Shown here: positions 17,241-25,337 of the stretch, in pieces
Layout of the letters: each line of letters opens with the position of its first letter
Position numbering within the stretch: the first letter of the stretch is position 1
NCBI RefSeq assembly: GCF_041435435.1
Contig: NZ_CP108494.1
Span: forward strand, 1,054,001-1,118,000
DNA from: Streptomyces sp. NBC_01241
GTDB lineage: Bacteria; Actinomycetota; Actinomycetes; Streptomycetales; Streptomycetaceae
Length of the DNA: 64,000 bases
Reading direction: 5' to 3'
Notes under the pieces: model-generated
Seen by the model: the letters and a program-made list of their open reading frames with translations, nothing else
Database searches by the model: none
What the model was told of the DNA's origin: nothing
Made by a program: the position numbers and the translations under genes

Positions 17241-17986
17241 AGGCGCTTTCCGTTCACTTCCGGGGCGGGCCGGTCCCAGACGCCGGCGATGGCCTCGGCC
17301 AGATCCTTGACGTCGGTGAAGCCCGCGAATTTCGCATTCGGGCGCTCGGCGCGCATCGCGTCGTGCACCAGTGCCTTGACGACCAGGATCGCAGCCGCGG
17401 CCCTCGGCCCTCCTTCGCCCCCCGCCTTGCGGAAGGCGTCCGCGAGGGCGAGGGTCCAGGCCTCGGCGGCGGCCTTCGCCGCGGAGTAGGCCGCGTTTCC
17501 CGCGGTGGGCTTGCTCGCACCGGCCGCGCTGATCAGCACATAGCGACCCCGGTCGCTGCGCTGCAGCCCTTCCTGGAAGGCCAGCGAGGTGTGCTGGACC
17601 GTACGGATCAGCAGCTTCTCCAGCAGGTTCCAGTCGGCGAGGTCGGTCTCTGCGAAGCCGGCACCGCCGCGCCAGCCGCCGACGAGGTGGACCAAGCCGT
17701 CGATCCGGCCGAATTCCTTCTCGGTCTTGTCCGCCCATTCGCGGGTGGCGGCGAGGTCCAGCAGATCGACGGTGTCTCCGGTGACGGTCGCTCCGCCGTG
17801 GGCGTAACGCGCCGCGTCGACCGCCTCGGCCAGGCGGGTGGCGTCCGCGTCGGAGGCGACGACGGTCGCACCGGCCTCGGCGAGCCTCAGCAGCGTGGCC
17901 TGCCCGGCCGGTCCCGCGGCCCCGGCGACCGCGATCACGGCACCTTCGAGAGCACCGCTCCCGTTGCCCTTGCCGTTTCCGTTCAT
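17219..17986 (-). CDS. short-chain dehydrogenase/reductase
   Basis: A 255-residue SDR. The nucleotide loop is AVAGAAGPAGQ (about 19-29), a variant of GxxxGxG. HLVGG fits the NNAG position, and Ser in LISAAG with Tyr and Lys in YSAAK form the catalytic set. I chose ATG 17986 because GAGGAGG lies just upstream. GTG 18016 would overlap the preceding stop by four bases and cannot be excluded. The C-terminus is conserved in Streptomyces orthologues that sit beside the same partners. Substrate unknown. Confidence 0.88.
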   Translation of the reverse strand: MNGNGKGNGSGALEGAVIAVAGAAGPAGQATLLRLAEAGATVVASDADATRLAEAVDAARYAHGGATVTGDTVDLLDLAATREWADKTEKEFGRIDGLVHLVGGWRGGAGFAETDLADWNLLEKLLIRTVQHTSLAFQEGLQRSDRGRYVLISAAGASKPTAGNAAYSAAKAAAEAWTLALADAFRKAGGEGGPRAAAAILVVKALVHDAMRAERPNAKFAGFTDVKDLAEAIAGVWDRPAPEVNGKRLWLTPQP

Positions 17987-18012
17987 GGCCACCGCCTCCT
18001 CAAGCTCGGCGC

Positions 18013-19410
18013 TCACGCGGCTGCCTGCTCGGCATCCGCGGCGGTGATCCCCTTGGTCGAGGCGATCACGTTCTTCAGCTTCTTGGAGAGCGCCTCATAG
18101 AACATGCTCAGGGGAAACTCGTCCGGAAGCACATCGTCGACGAGCTTACGCGGCGGCTGGGACAGGTCCAGCGCGTCCGGGCCCTTGGCCCAGCGGGAGC
18201 CCGGGTGCGGTGCGAGATAGGTGGCGACCAGGTCGTACGCGGCGAACCAGTGGACGAGCTTGGGGCGGTCGATGCCGTCCCGGTAGAGCTTCTCGATCTC
18301 GGCGCACAGCTGATTGGTGATCTGCGGGGCACGGTCCCAGTCGATCCTCAGCGTGTTGTCCGTCCAGCGGATCACGTCGTGCTTGTGCAGGTACGCGAAG
18401 AGGAGCTGACCGCCGAGGCCGTCGTAGTTGCGAACGCGCTCGCCGGTGACGGGGAAGCGGAACATCCGGTCGAACAGCACGGCGTACTGCACGTCGCGGC
18501 CCTGCGGGAAGCCGTCGGCCTCCAGTTTCACGGCCTCCTTGAAGGCGGTGAGGTCGCAGCGCAGCTCCTCCAGCCCGTACATCCAGAACGGCTGGCGCTG
18601 CTTGATCATGAAGGGGTCGAACGGCAGGTCGCCGTGGCTGTGCGTCCGGTCGTGGACCATGTCCCAGAGCACGAAGGCCTGCTCGCAGCGCTGCTGGTCG
18701 CCGACCATTTCGCGGATGTCGTCGGGCAGCTCGACGCCGAGCAGCTCGACGGCCGCCTCGGTGACCCGGCGGAACCGGGCGGCCTCGCGATCACAGAAGA
18801 TTCCACCCCAGCTGAAGCGCTCGGGGGCCTCGCGCATGGCGACGGTCTCCGGGAAGAGCACCGCGGAGTTGGTGTCGTAGCCCGAGGTGAAGTCCTCGAA
18901 GGTGATGCCGCAGAACAGCGGGTTGTCGTAGCGGGTGGCTTCGAGCTCGGCCAGCCAGTCCGGCCAGACCATCCGCAGCACGACCGCTTCGAGGTTGCGG
19001 TCCGGGTTGCCGTTCTGGGTGTACATCGCGAAGACGACCAGGTGCTGCCGCCCGTCGGTGCGGCCCTTGGCCGGCTGGAAGTCGAGCAGCGAGTCGAGGA
19101 AGTCCGGCACACCGAAACCGTCCGCGGCCCAGCGACGCAGGTCCACGACCAGAGCACGGTGGTAGGCCGCGTCGTGCGGGAGCAGCGGGGAGATCTCCTC
19201 GATCGCGGCGATCACACGGTCCAGCGTGGCCCCAGCGGCCTCTGCGGACGGCGCGCCCTCGGCGTCGAAGTCGATGGAGCCGTCCTTCGACTGCCAGGGC
19301 CGGATCTCCTCCACGGCATTCTTGAGCGCGGGCCAGGCCGGGTGCTCGGTCACCCTCCGGTCCGTATCTATGTCGCCTGCGGCGACGTCGTGCACAAGAA
19401 TTTCCGTCAT
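18013..19410 (-). CDS. DUF6421 family protein
   Basis: A 465-residue conserved actinobacterial protein assigned to DUF6421. There is no signal peptide or membrane segment. Stretches such as QHLVVFAMYTQNGNPDRN (about 160-177), VLWDMVHDRTHSHGDLPFDPF with clustered His/Asp residues, and QPFWMYGLEELRCDL are conserved-looking and suggest a metal or catalytic site, but no function is established. The start is ATG about 19410 behind GTGGAGGAAGAG. It is the first gene of an overlapping operon with the SDR and threonine aldolase genes. Confidence 0.85.
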   Translation of the reverse strand: MTEILVHDVAAGDIDTDRRVTEHPAWPALKNAVEEIRPWQSKDGSIDFDAEGAPSAEAAGATLDRVIAAIEEISPLLPHDAAYHRALVVDLRRWAADGFGVPDFLDSLLDFQPAKGRTDGRQHLVVFAMYTQNGNPDRNLEAVVLRMVWPDWLAELEATRYDNPLFCGITFEDFTSGYDTNSAVLFPETVAMREAPERFSWGGIFCDREAARFRRVTEAAVELLGVELPDDIREMVGDQQRCEQAFVLWDMVHDRTHSHGDLPFDPFMIKQRQPFWMYGLEELRCDLTAFKEAVKLEADGFPQGRDVQYAVLFDRMFRFPVTGERVRNYDGLGGQLLFAYLHKHDVIRWTDNTLRIDWDRAPQITNQLCAEIEKLYRDGIDRPKLVHWFAAYDLVATYLAPHPGSRWAKGPDALDLSQPPRKLVDDVLPDEFPLSMFYEALSKKLKNVIASTKGITAADAEQAAA

Positions 19411-19679
19411 AACTCTTCCTCCACGGGAGAACCTCGCGTCAAGCAACCGTATCCATGTGCGGTTCCTTCGGACAAGTGGGCCTCCGGAAATTATCCTGCT
19501 GCCCCCTTTGGTCACCGCGATTCTTCCTGCGCTGCATCTTTTCTGCGACCACTTCCGTCGACGGGGCGTGGTTCGGTGGCTGTCGGCGGGAGGTGGGCCA
19601 CTAGGCTGCCGTAGTGCCGTGCCGCCTGGTGGGTAGGAGCCGCACGCGGGCAGGACACCGTCGACGGAAGCGAGTTGCC

Positions 19680-20363
19680 TTGTCTTTTCTCACCATCGGT
19701 CATCGCGGAGTGATGGGTGTCGAGCCGGAGAACACCCTGCGGTCCTTCCTCCATGCGGAACGGGCCGGGATGGACGCCATCGAGCTGGACCTTCATCTGA
19801 GCAAGGACGGCGCGCTGGCCGTCATGCACGACGCCGATGTCGACCGTACGACGGACGGCAGTGGTCCGATCGCCGAGAAGACCCTGTCCGAGCTGCGCGA
19901 ACTCGACGCCGGGCAGGGTGAGCGGGTGCCGGTTTTCGAGGAGGTGCTCGACGCCGTACGGTCCCCCGTGCAGGCGGAGATCAAGGATGTGGCCGCGGCC
20001 CGCGCCCTGGCCGAAGTGATCCAGCGGCGCGGTCTCGTCGACCGGGTGGAGGTGTCGTCGTTCCACGACGAGGCGGTCGCCGAGATCGCCCAACTGGTAC
20101 CGGGGGTACGGACCGTACTCATCGCGAGCCGCTGGCGGAGCGATGTGGTGGAGCGGGCGAAGACGGTGGGTGCGGCGACGCTGGCGCTGAACATCCGCCG
20201 CCTCACCCTGGAGGTGGTCGAGCAGGCGCACGCCGAAGGGCTGAAGGTCATCGGCTGGGTGGTGAACACCCAGGACCATCTGCGCCTGGTACGGGCCCTG
20301 CGGCTGGACGGCGCGACCACCGACTACCCGGACATCCGCCGCGCCGGCCGCTTCACCGCTTGA
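19680..20363 (+). CDS. glycerophosphodiester phosphodiesterase
   Basis: A 227-residue GDPD. GHRGVMGVEPENTL (about 7-20) contains the catalytic His and metal-binding Glu, ELDLHLSKDGALAVMHDADVDRTTDG (about 36-61) carries the second His and metal ligands, and QAEIKD is at about 99-104. It hydrolyses glycerophosphodiesters to glycerol-3-phosphate and an alcohol. No signal peptide is present, so it is cytoplasmic. The start is set at TTG 19680 where the family homology begins; the frame also opens at GTG 19614. Confidence 0.9.
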   Translation: MSFLTIGHRGVMGVEPENTLRSFLHAERAGMDAIELDLHLSKDGALAVMHDADVDRTTDGSGPIAEKTLSELRELDAGQGERVPVFEEVLDAVRSPVQAEIKDVAAARALAEVIQRRGLVDRVEVSSFHDEAVAEIAQLVPGVRTVLIASRWRSDVVERAKTVGAATLALNIRRLTLEVVEQAHAEGLKVIGWVVNTQDHLRLVRALRLDGATTDYPDIRRAGRFTA

Positions 20364-20405
20364 TCACCGGCCCGGGCGGACCGGTCTCCGGCGCTGCCGG
20401 ATCGA

Positions 20406-20990
20406 TCACCGCCCCGGTCCGGTCGGCGATCCGACCGGTCGGACCAGGTCCTTGATCAGCAGCTCGAATGCGAGATCGTCGCGCTGCGGGATACCGATGC
20501 GCGGGTCGCCGTACGGGAACGGGCTGAGCTTTCCCGTACGGCGGTAGCCGCGCCGCTCGTACCAGGCGATCAGCTCCTCGCGCACCGTTATCACGGTCAT
20601 GTGCATCTCGCTCACGCCCCAGCTCTCCCGGACGGTACGCTCGGCCTCCGCGATGATCACCTTGCCGAGACCGGCTCCCTGCAGTTCGGGACGGACCGCG
20701 AACATCCCGAAGTAGGCGGCGTCACCGCGGTGTTCGAGCTGGCAGCAGGCGACGAGCGCGCCGTCGCGCTCCACCACGAGCAGTCGGCTGCCGGGCGCTT
20801 CGACGACCTCGCGGACACCGTCCGGGTCGGTCCGCTGCCCCTGCAGGATGTCCGCCTCGGTGGTCCATCCGGTCCGGCTGGAGTCCCCCCGGTACGCCGA
20901 CTCGATCAGCGTCACGAGTGCGGGCACATCGGCGTCGGCCGCGTCGCGGAAGGTCAGCTGTCCCGGGTCCTGGGCAGGGGCGGTGTCCAT
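20406..20990 (-). CDS. GNAT family N-acetyltransferase
   Basis: A 194-residue acetyltransferase with the acetyl-CoA loop AVRPELQGAGLGKVII (about 97-112, R/Q-x-x-G-x-G/A) and the C-terminal WYERRGYRRTG motif (about 143-153). Homologues act on small amines or are uncharacterised. The start is ATG 20990 with GGAGAG upstream. It is convergent with the GDPD gene and divergent from the VOC gene. Confidence 0.88.
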   Translation of the reverse strand: MDTAPAQDPGQLTFRDAADADVPALVTLIESAYRGDSSRTGWTTEADILQGQRTDPDGVREVVEAPGSRLLVVERDGALVACCQLEHRGDAAYFGMFAVRPELQGAGLGKVIIAEAERTVRESWGVSEMHMTVITVREELIAWYERRGYRRTGKLSPFPYGDPRIGIPQRDDLAFELLIKDLVRPVGSPTGPGR

Positions 20991-21068
20991 GGCGGTGGCT
21001 CTCCGTTTCTCTGTTGTGGCCGTGCCGGAGCAGCGTATCCCGCATGCTCAGGGCCTATGGTCGGGCGC

Positions 21069-21455
21069 ATGGTTCATGTGCTGAGCAGCCGGATCCTGCT
21101 GCGTCCGGCCGATCCCGAGCGGTCACGGATCTTCTACGGGGAATCGCTCGGGCTGCCCGTCTACCGGGAGTTCGGCACCGGACCCGAGCGGGGCACGGTC
21201 TACTTCCTCGGCGGCGGCTTCCTGGAGGTCTCCGGGCGCGCCACCACCCCGCCGGTGCCCGGGCTCGAACTGTGGATGCAGGTCACGGACGTCCGGACGG
21301 CGCACGAGGAGGTGTCGGCCCGCGGCGTCGAGGTGCTGAGGCCGCCGGTGCGTGAGCCGTGGGGGCTCGTCGAGATGTGGATCCGCGATCCGGACGGGCA
21401 CCGGATCGTCATGGTGGAAGTACCGGCGGACCATCCGCTGCGCTACCGCCCCTAG
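21069..21455 (+). CDS. VOC superfamily protein (glyoxalase/bleomycin-resistance fold)
   Basis: A 128-residue protein with two beta-alpha-beta-beta-beta units: SSRILLRPADPERSRIFYGESLG near the N-terminus and EPWGLVEMWIRDPDGHRIVMVEV at about 98-120, the latter a typical VOC metal-site end with Glu. ATG 21057 is four codons earlier in frame. No partner suggests a substrate. Confidence 0.86.
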   Translation: MVHVLSSRILLRPADPERSRIFYGESLGLPVYREFGTGPERGTVYFLGGGFLEVSGRATTPPVPGLELWMQVTDVRTAHEEVSARGVEVLRPPVREPWGLVEMWIRDPDGHRIVMVEVPADHPLRYRP

Positions 21456-21459
21456 GGCT

Positions 21460-21615
21460 TCACGCCGTCAGCGCGGAGCACGGCTTCTCCCAGCGCGCGG
21501 CGCGGCTTCTTTCCACGCAGTCCACAAGCACGGGCAAAGCCTTTTCCAGGCCGCCGTCGTGGTCCGCGAACGGGAGGCGCTGGTGGTTCCGGAAGCCGTC
21601 CACGGCAAAGAAGGA
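21460..21615 (-). pseudogene. possible C-terminal remnant of PLP aminotransferase-type (MocR-like) regulator
   Basis: Leftward reading gives about 50 residues including FFAVDGFRNHQRLPFADHDG and LEKALPVLV before a TGA at 21460-21462. This resembles the C-terminal small-domain end of MocR/aminotransferase class I/II proteins. A TGA follows immediately upstream in frame, so nothing longer survives. The rest of the gap up to 21849 shows no gene that I recognise. Confidence 0.35.
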
Positions 21616-21849
21616 CGGGGCCGGGCATGTTCAGTACGCCCGCGCGGCGGGCCGGCTGGGCGGGTCGCCTCGGCGTCGGCGCCGGGGATCTCCACCCGGA
21701 CTCGGCCGACCGGGCCGTGCGGGCACAGCGCGCGGCGGGGAACACCCCCTCCGCGCGCTCCCTTGTACCTCAGTGCGCCGCGTATGACGGTCCCGGCCCG
21801 GGCATCGACCAAGAGGGACCCAAGTCGTACGTCCAGGGGGAGGTGCGCT

Positions 21850-22452
21850 GTGCACGGACCGGCGGTGTCCGGCTGGCTGCTCATGGCGTTGTGCGGGGTG
21901 ACGGGTGCGTACTGCCTGCTGCGCACGCGCGGCGAGACCGGGGAGGAACGCAGGGCGGCGCGAGCCGAGGCGCTGATGGGCTTCGGCATGGCCGCCATGG
22001 CGGTGCCGGCTGCTGTCGTGACGCCACCGGTGTGGGGGTGGGCGGTGTACGCCGTGCTGTTCGGCCTTTCCTCGTTGCGCGCGCTGTGGTTCGCCCGGCA
22101 CAGCGCGCACCATCTGCACCACCTGGTCGGGTCGTCGGCGATGGTGTACATGGCGGTGGCGATGGCACCGGGCGGTGGAGGGGCCCATGGTGAGCACGGC
22201 GGGCACGCGGGCCACGGCGTCGCGGCGACGGCCGGGGGCATACCCCTGCTGACCGGACTCCTGCTGGCCTACTACGCGGCGTATGTACTGAGGTCGGGGA
22301 CCCGGTTGATACCAGTGGCCACCATGGCGGGCGGTAGCGGGCCGGTCGCGGGTGGGCCGCTCGGTGGTGGCTGGGCCGCTCGTCCCGAGCTGGCTCTCGC
22401 CTGTCGGCTGACCATGGGCATAGCCATGTTCGCGATGCTGCTCACTCTCTGA
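21850..22452 (+). CDS. DUF5134 multi-pass membrane protein
   Basis: A 200-residue integral membrane protein matching DUF5134, an actinobacterial family. There are about five hydrophobic segments; between them is a His-rich loop with GEHGGHAGHG (about 115-124) after HSAHHLHHLVG (about 84-94). Such His runs may bind metal, but this is inference. The start is GTG 21850 behind GGGGGAGG. The M56 peptidase gene starts 107 bases downstream on the same strand. DUF5134 and M56 genes are frequent neighbours in actinobacteria (family knowledge). Confidence 0.8.
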   Translation: MHGPAVSGWLLMALCGVTGAYCLLRTRGETGEERRAARAEALMGFGMAAMAVPAAVVTPPVWGWAVYAVLFGLSSLRALWFARHSAHHLHHLVGSSAMVYMAVAMAPGGGGAHGEHGGHAGHGVAATAGGIPLLTGLLLAYYAAYVLRSGTRLIPVATMAGGSGPVAGGPLGGGWAARPELALACRLTMGIAMFAMLLTL

Positions 22453-22558
22453 GAGATCTGCCGGATCCGCGAGACAGCGGGTGGGCCAAACCGTGGCGTA
22501 CATCACTTGCCGTGCAGAGCCATACCCGTGGGTACCACGCCGCTCATAGGCTGGCGTC

Positions 22559-23494
22559 ATGTTGGTCTCCCTAGCGCTGCTGCTGCTCGGTGCACTGGCC
22601 GCCGTCGTGACCCCGCGTCTGATGGCGCGGGCGCAGTGGCCGGAGCGTGAGCCCGTTGTCGCGCTGTGGGTGTGGCAGTGCGTGGTGGCCGGGGTGCTGC
22701 TCTGTTTCGCGCTCTCCATGACGTTCAGCGCGGCCGCGGCCTGGCAAGCGGTGCGCGGGCATGTGTTCGCGCCGGCGCCGCGTGCCGTGGTGGAAGCGTA
22801 TGCGCTGGGCGGACACGGGCGGTGGTCCGCCACCATGGCCGTGCTGCTGGCGCTCGGCGGGGTATGGACGGCGGCGATGCTGACCCGGGAGATCCGTCGC
22901 GCCCGAGTGCGTCGCAGGCGGCGCCGGACCGAATTGCTGGTGCGTTCCCCGCTGATGCCTGGGGAGGAGCCCGGCAGCGGCCGGCTCGTCGTGCTGGAGG
23001 GAGAGCGCCCGGATGCCTGGTGGCTGCCGGGTGCGGCGCCTCAACTGGTCATCACCACCGCGGCGCTGGGCCGCCTGAAGGGGCGTCAGCTGGATGCGGT
23101 ACTCGCTCACGAGCAGGGTCACGCGAAGGCCCGGCACGACTGGCTGCTGCACTGTTCCGGCGCGCTCGCGAGCGGGTTTCCCCAGGTGCCGGTGTTCGCG
23201 GCCTTCCGCGACGAGATGCACCGGCTGGTCGAACTGGCCGCGGACGATGTGGCGTCGAGGCGTTTCGGGCGGCTGACGATCGCCCTGGCCCTGGTGGAAC
23301 TCAACGAGGACCGCGGCGTGTTCGGCCCCTGCCCGACGCCGGACGCCGAGCTCCCGCTGCGGGTGAACCGGCTGCTGACCCCGGTGGAGCGGCTCACGGC
23401 CGGCCGTCGGCTCCGGCTGACCGCGGCGGCCGCCCTGGTGCCGGTGGTTCCTCTTCTGGTGGCCTTCCTTCCGGGACTCACAGCACTGGGATAG
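22559..23494 (+). CDS. M56-family membrane metallopeptidase
   Basis: A 311-residue protein with N-terminal membrane segments (about 1-20, 36-58 and 93-109), then a peptidase domain with HEQGH at 184-188, the zinc motif, and a likely third ligand Glu in ELAADDVASRRFG near 234. A C-terminal membrane segment is at about 283-305. The family includes BlaR1/MecR1-like sensors; this one has no penicillin-binding sensor domain. No BlaI-type regulator gene is adjacent here, so its role is unknown. Confidence 0.9.
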   Translation: MLVSLALLLLGALAAVVTPRLMARAQWPEREPVVALWVWQCVVAGVLLCFALSMTFSAAAAWQAVRGHVFAPAPRAVVEAYALGGHGRWSATMAVLLALGGVWTAAMLTREIRRARVRRRRRRTELLVRSPLMPGEEPGSGRLVVLEGERPDAWWLPGAAPQLVITTAALGRLKGRQLDAVLAHEQGHAKARHDWLLHCSGALASGFPQVPVFAAFRDEMHRLVELAADDVASRRFGRLTIALALVELNEDRGVFGPCPTPDAELPLRVNRLLTPVERLTAGRRLRLTAAAALVPVVPLLVAFLPGLTALG

Positions 23495-23527
23495 CCGGGG
23501 ACGCGGAGCTTCCGCGAAGATCGCCCC

Positions 23528-24226
23528 ATGTCATCCCCGTTGCCGGTACCACCGGCCCGCACCCGTTCCCACGTGAGCCCCTTCGGCACGGCCGTGGTCT
23601 GCACCGCTCTCGCCCTGGTCCTGCTGATCCTGGTCGCCGGGCGCTGGTCGCCGTTGATGACGCTGGACCGTACGGTCGCGGATGTCCTGCACCGAAGGGC
23701 GGTCACCGAACCCGGCCTCGTCCACGCCAACCGGGTCCTGACCGACTGGGTATGGGATCCGTGGACGATGCGCGCCCTGATCACGGTGGCCGTGGTGGTG
23801 CTGTGGTGGCGCGGGGCGCGGGCGCTCGCGGTGTGGATCGCCCTGACGAGCGTGCTGTCGGCTCTCCTGCAGCAGGGGCTGAAGTCCGCGGTCGGCCGGG
23901 AGCGGCCGCGGTGGCCGGACCCGGTGGATTCCGCTCACTACGCCGCGTTCCCGTCGGGTCACGCCATGACGGCGATGGTGAGCTGCGGTCTGCTGCTCTG
24001 GCTGCTGCGCAGGCACGGCGCGGGGCCCCGGGTGTGGCGGGCGGCGCTGGTGGTGGCCTGGGTCTCGGTGATCGGGGTGGGCGTCACCCGGCTCTACCTG
24101 GGGGTGCACTGGCCGAGCGACGTACTGGGCGGCTGGCTGCTGGGGGCGGCTCTGGCCGGGTTCTCCATCGCCGGTTTCGCCCGGTACGAAGAGCGCGGCG
24201 GGCCGGCCTTGCCGCGGCGCTCCTGA
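23528..24226 (+). CDS. PAP2 superfamily phosphatase
   Basis: A 232-residue membrane phosphatase with the three PAP2 motifs: KSAVGRERP (about 120-128), PSGHAMTA (about 142-149) and TRLYLGVHWPSDVLGG (about 183-198). Catalytic His residues lie in motifs 2 and 3. There are five or six membrane segments. It likely dephosphorylates a lipid phosphate such as phosphatidate or undecaprenyl pyrophosphate at the outer membrane face; which one is not clear. ATG 23528 follows the M56 gene by 33 bases. Confidence 0.92.
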   Translation: MSSPLPVPPARTRSHVSPFGTAVVCTALALVLLILVAGRWSPLMTLDRTVADVLHRRAVTEPGLVHANRVLTDWVWDPWTMRALITVAVVVLWWRGARALAVWIALTSVLSALLQQGLKSAVGRERPRWPDPVDSAHYAAFPSGHAMTAMVSCGLLLWLLRRHGAGPRVWRAALVVAWVSVIGVGVTRLYLGVHWPSDVLGGWLLGAALAGFSIAGFARYEERGGPALPRRS

Positions 24227-24245
24227 ACCGGGGAGGATCGCGTCC

Positions 24246-24971
24246 ATGCAGATCAAGGGTGTGCTCTTCGACTTCTCCGGGACTCTCTTCCGTATCGAAT
24301 CGGTCCAATCCTGGTTGCGCGCGGCCCTCGCCGAGCGGGAGGTGGAGGTGAGCGAGGCCGACTTCGAGCGGTACGCGCGAGGGCTGGAGGCTGCCGGTGC
24401 GTTGCCGGGCGGTCCGCTTCCCCGGCACGTTCCCGAGCGGCTCGCCGAAGTGTGGGCCACCCGTGACGAGAGCATGGACCTCCACCGGGAGGCGTACACG
24501 GGGCTGGCGCGGCAGGTGTCCCTCCCGGATCCCGGGCTGTACGACGCGCTGTACGAGCGGCACAGGTCACCCGCCGCCTGGCTGCCGTACCCGGACGCGG
24601 CGGAGGTGCTCGGCGCACTGCGCGACCGCGGCATCCGCATCGGTGTCGTCAGCAACATCGGCTGGGACCTGCGGCCGGTCTTCCGGGCGCACGGTCTGGA
24701 CACCCTGATTGACGCCTACGTCTTGTCGTACCAGCACGGCGTCCAGAAGCCGGACACACGCCTCTTCCACACAGCCTGCACACTTCTCGGGCAGGATCCG
24801 GCGGATGTGGTGATGGTCGGCGACGACCGGCACGCGGACGGCGGGGCGGCCGCGCTGGGCTGCGACGTGCGCTTTGTCCACCATCTGCCGGTGGAGCAGC
24901 GGCCCGACGGGCTGCGGACGCTCGGACTGGTGCCGGGCGTTGCCCGAGAGACATGTGAGAGATGTCCCTGA
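24246..24971 (+). CDS. HAD-superfamily hydrolase with altered motif I
   Basis: A 241-residue HAD protein with an alpha-helical cap (subclass IA). Motif I is DFSGT (about 9-13), motif II is VVSNIG with the conserved Ser, motif III is the Lys in QKPD, and motif IV is VGDDRHADGGAA. The usual second Asp of DxDGT is Ser here. That Asp is the acid/base of phosphatases, so this may be a hydrolase of another kind or a weak phosphatase. ATG 24246 follows GGGGAGG. Confidence 0.86.
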   Translation: MQIKGVLFDFSGTLFRIESVQSWLRAALAEREVEVSEADFERYARGLEAAGALPGGPLPRHVPERLAEVWATRDESMDLHREAYTGLARQVSLPDPGLYDALYERHRSPAAWLPYPDAAEVLGALRDRGIRIGVVSNIGWDLRPVFRAHGLDTLIDAYVLSYQHGVQKPDTRLFHTACTLLGQDPADVVMVGDDRHADGGAAALGCDVRFVHHLPVEQRPDGLRTLGLVPGVARETCERCP

Positions 24972-25016
24972 CGCGCAATGGGTCGGATTATCACAACGTG
25001 GCCTTAGCCTGTATGC

Positions 25017-25196
25017 ATGCCCCGTCGACCCGGCTCCTCCGATTCCGCGCGTACCGCCGCCGTGGTGAACAAAGAGATCCGTGACCTGTGGGAGCGCTCA
25101 GGCGGCTGCCTGTCCCCGGAGGACGAGGAGCAGTACCAGCGGTTGCTCGTGGAGTGGGCGGCAGTGACCGGCGGGAACGCCAGGTCCGCCGCCTGA
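25017..25196 (+). CDS. small conserved hypothetical protein, 59 residues
   Basis: A 59-residue frame reading MPRRPGSSDSARTAAVVNKE and ending RSAA before TGA. It has an acidic centre (SPEDEEQYQ) and two likely helices (NKEIRDLWER and DEEQYQRLLVEWAAV). The stop is followed by a strong hairpin. I do not recognise a domain. Codon use is GC3-rich throughout, which supports coding. Confidence 0.6.
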   Translation: MPRRPGSSDSARTAAVVNKEIRDLWERSGGCLSPEDEEQYQRLLVEWAAVTGGNARSAA

Positions 25197-25245
25197 CCCG
25201 GGTGCCGGGTGCCGTACTCCTGTCCCGGGCGTCGTCCGCTGCGGC

Positions 25246-25283
25246 GCGTCCCGCCGGGCCGTGGTACCGGCCCGGCGGGACGC
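25246..25283. terminator. bidirectional hairpin terminator
   Basis: A perfect 15-bp stem (GCGTCCCGCCGGGCC with its complement) with an 8-base loop lies between the small rightward gene and the leftward LVIVD gene. Confidence 0.82.
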
Positions 25284-25337
25284 ACGCGGCGCGCGACGGA
25301 GCAGGATGGTGCGGGTCGAGCGGTTGACCGGGCGGGC

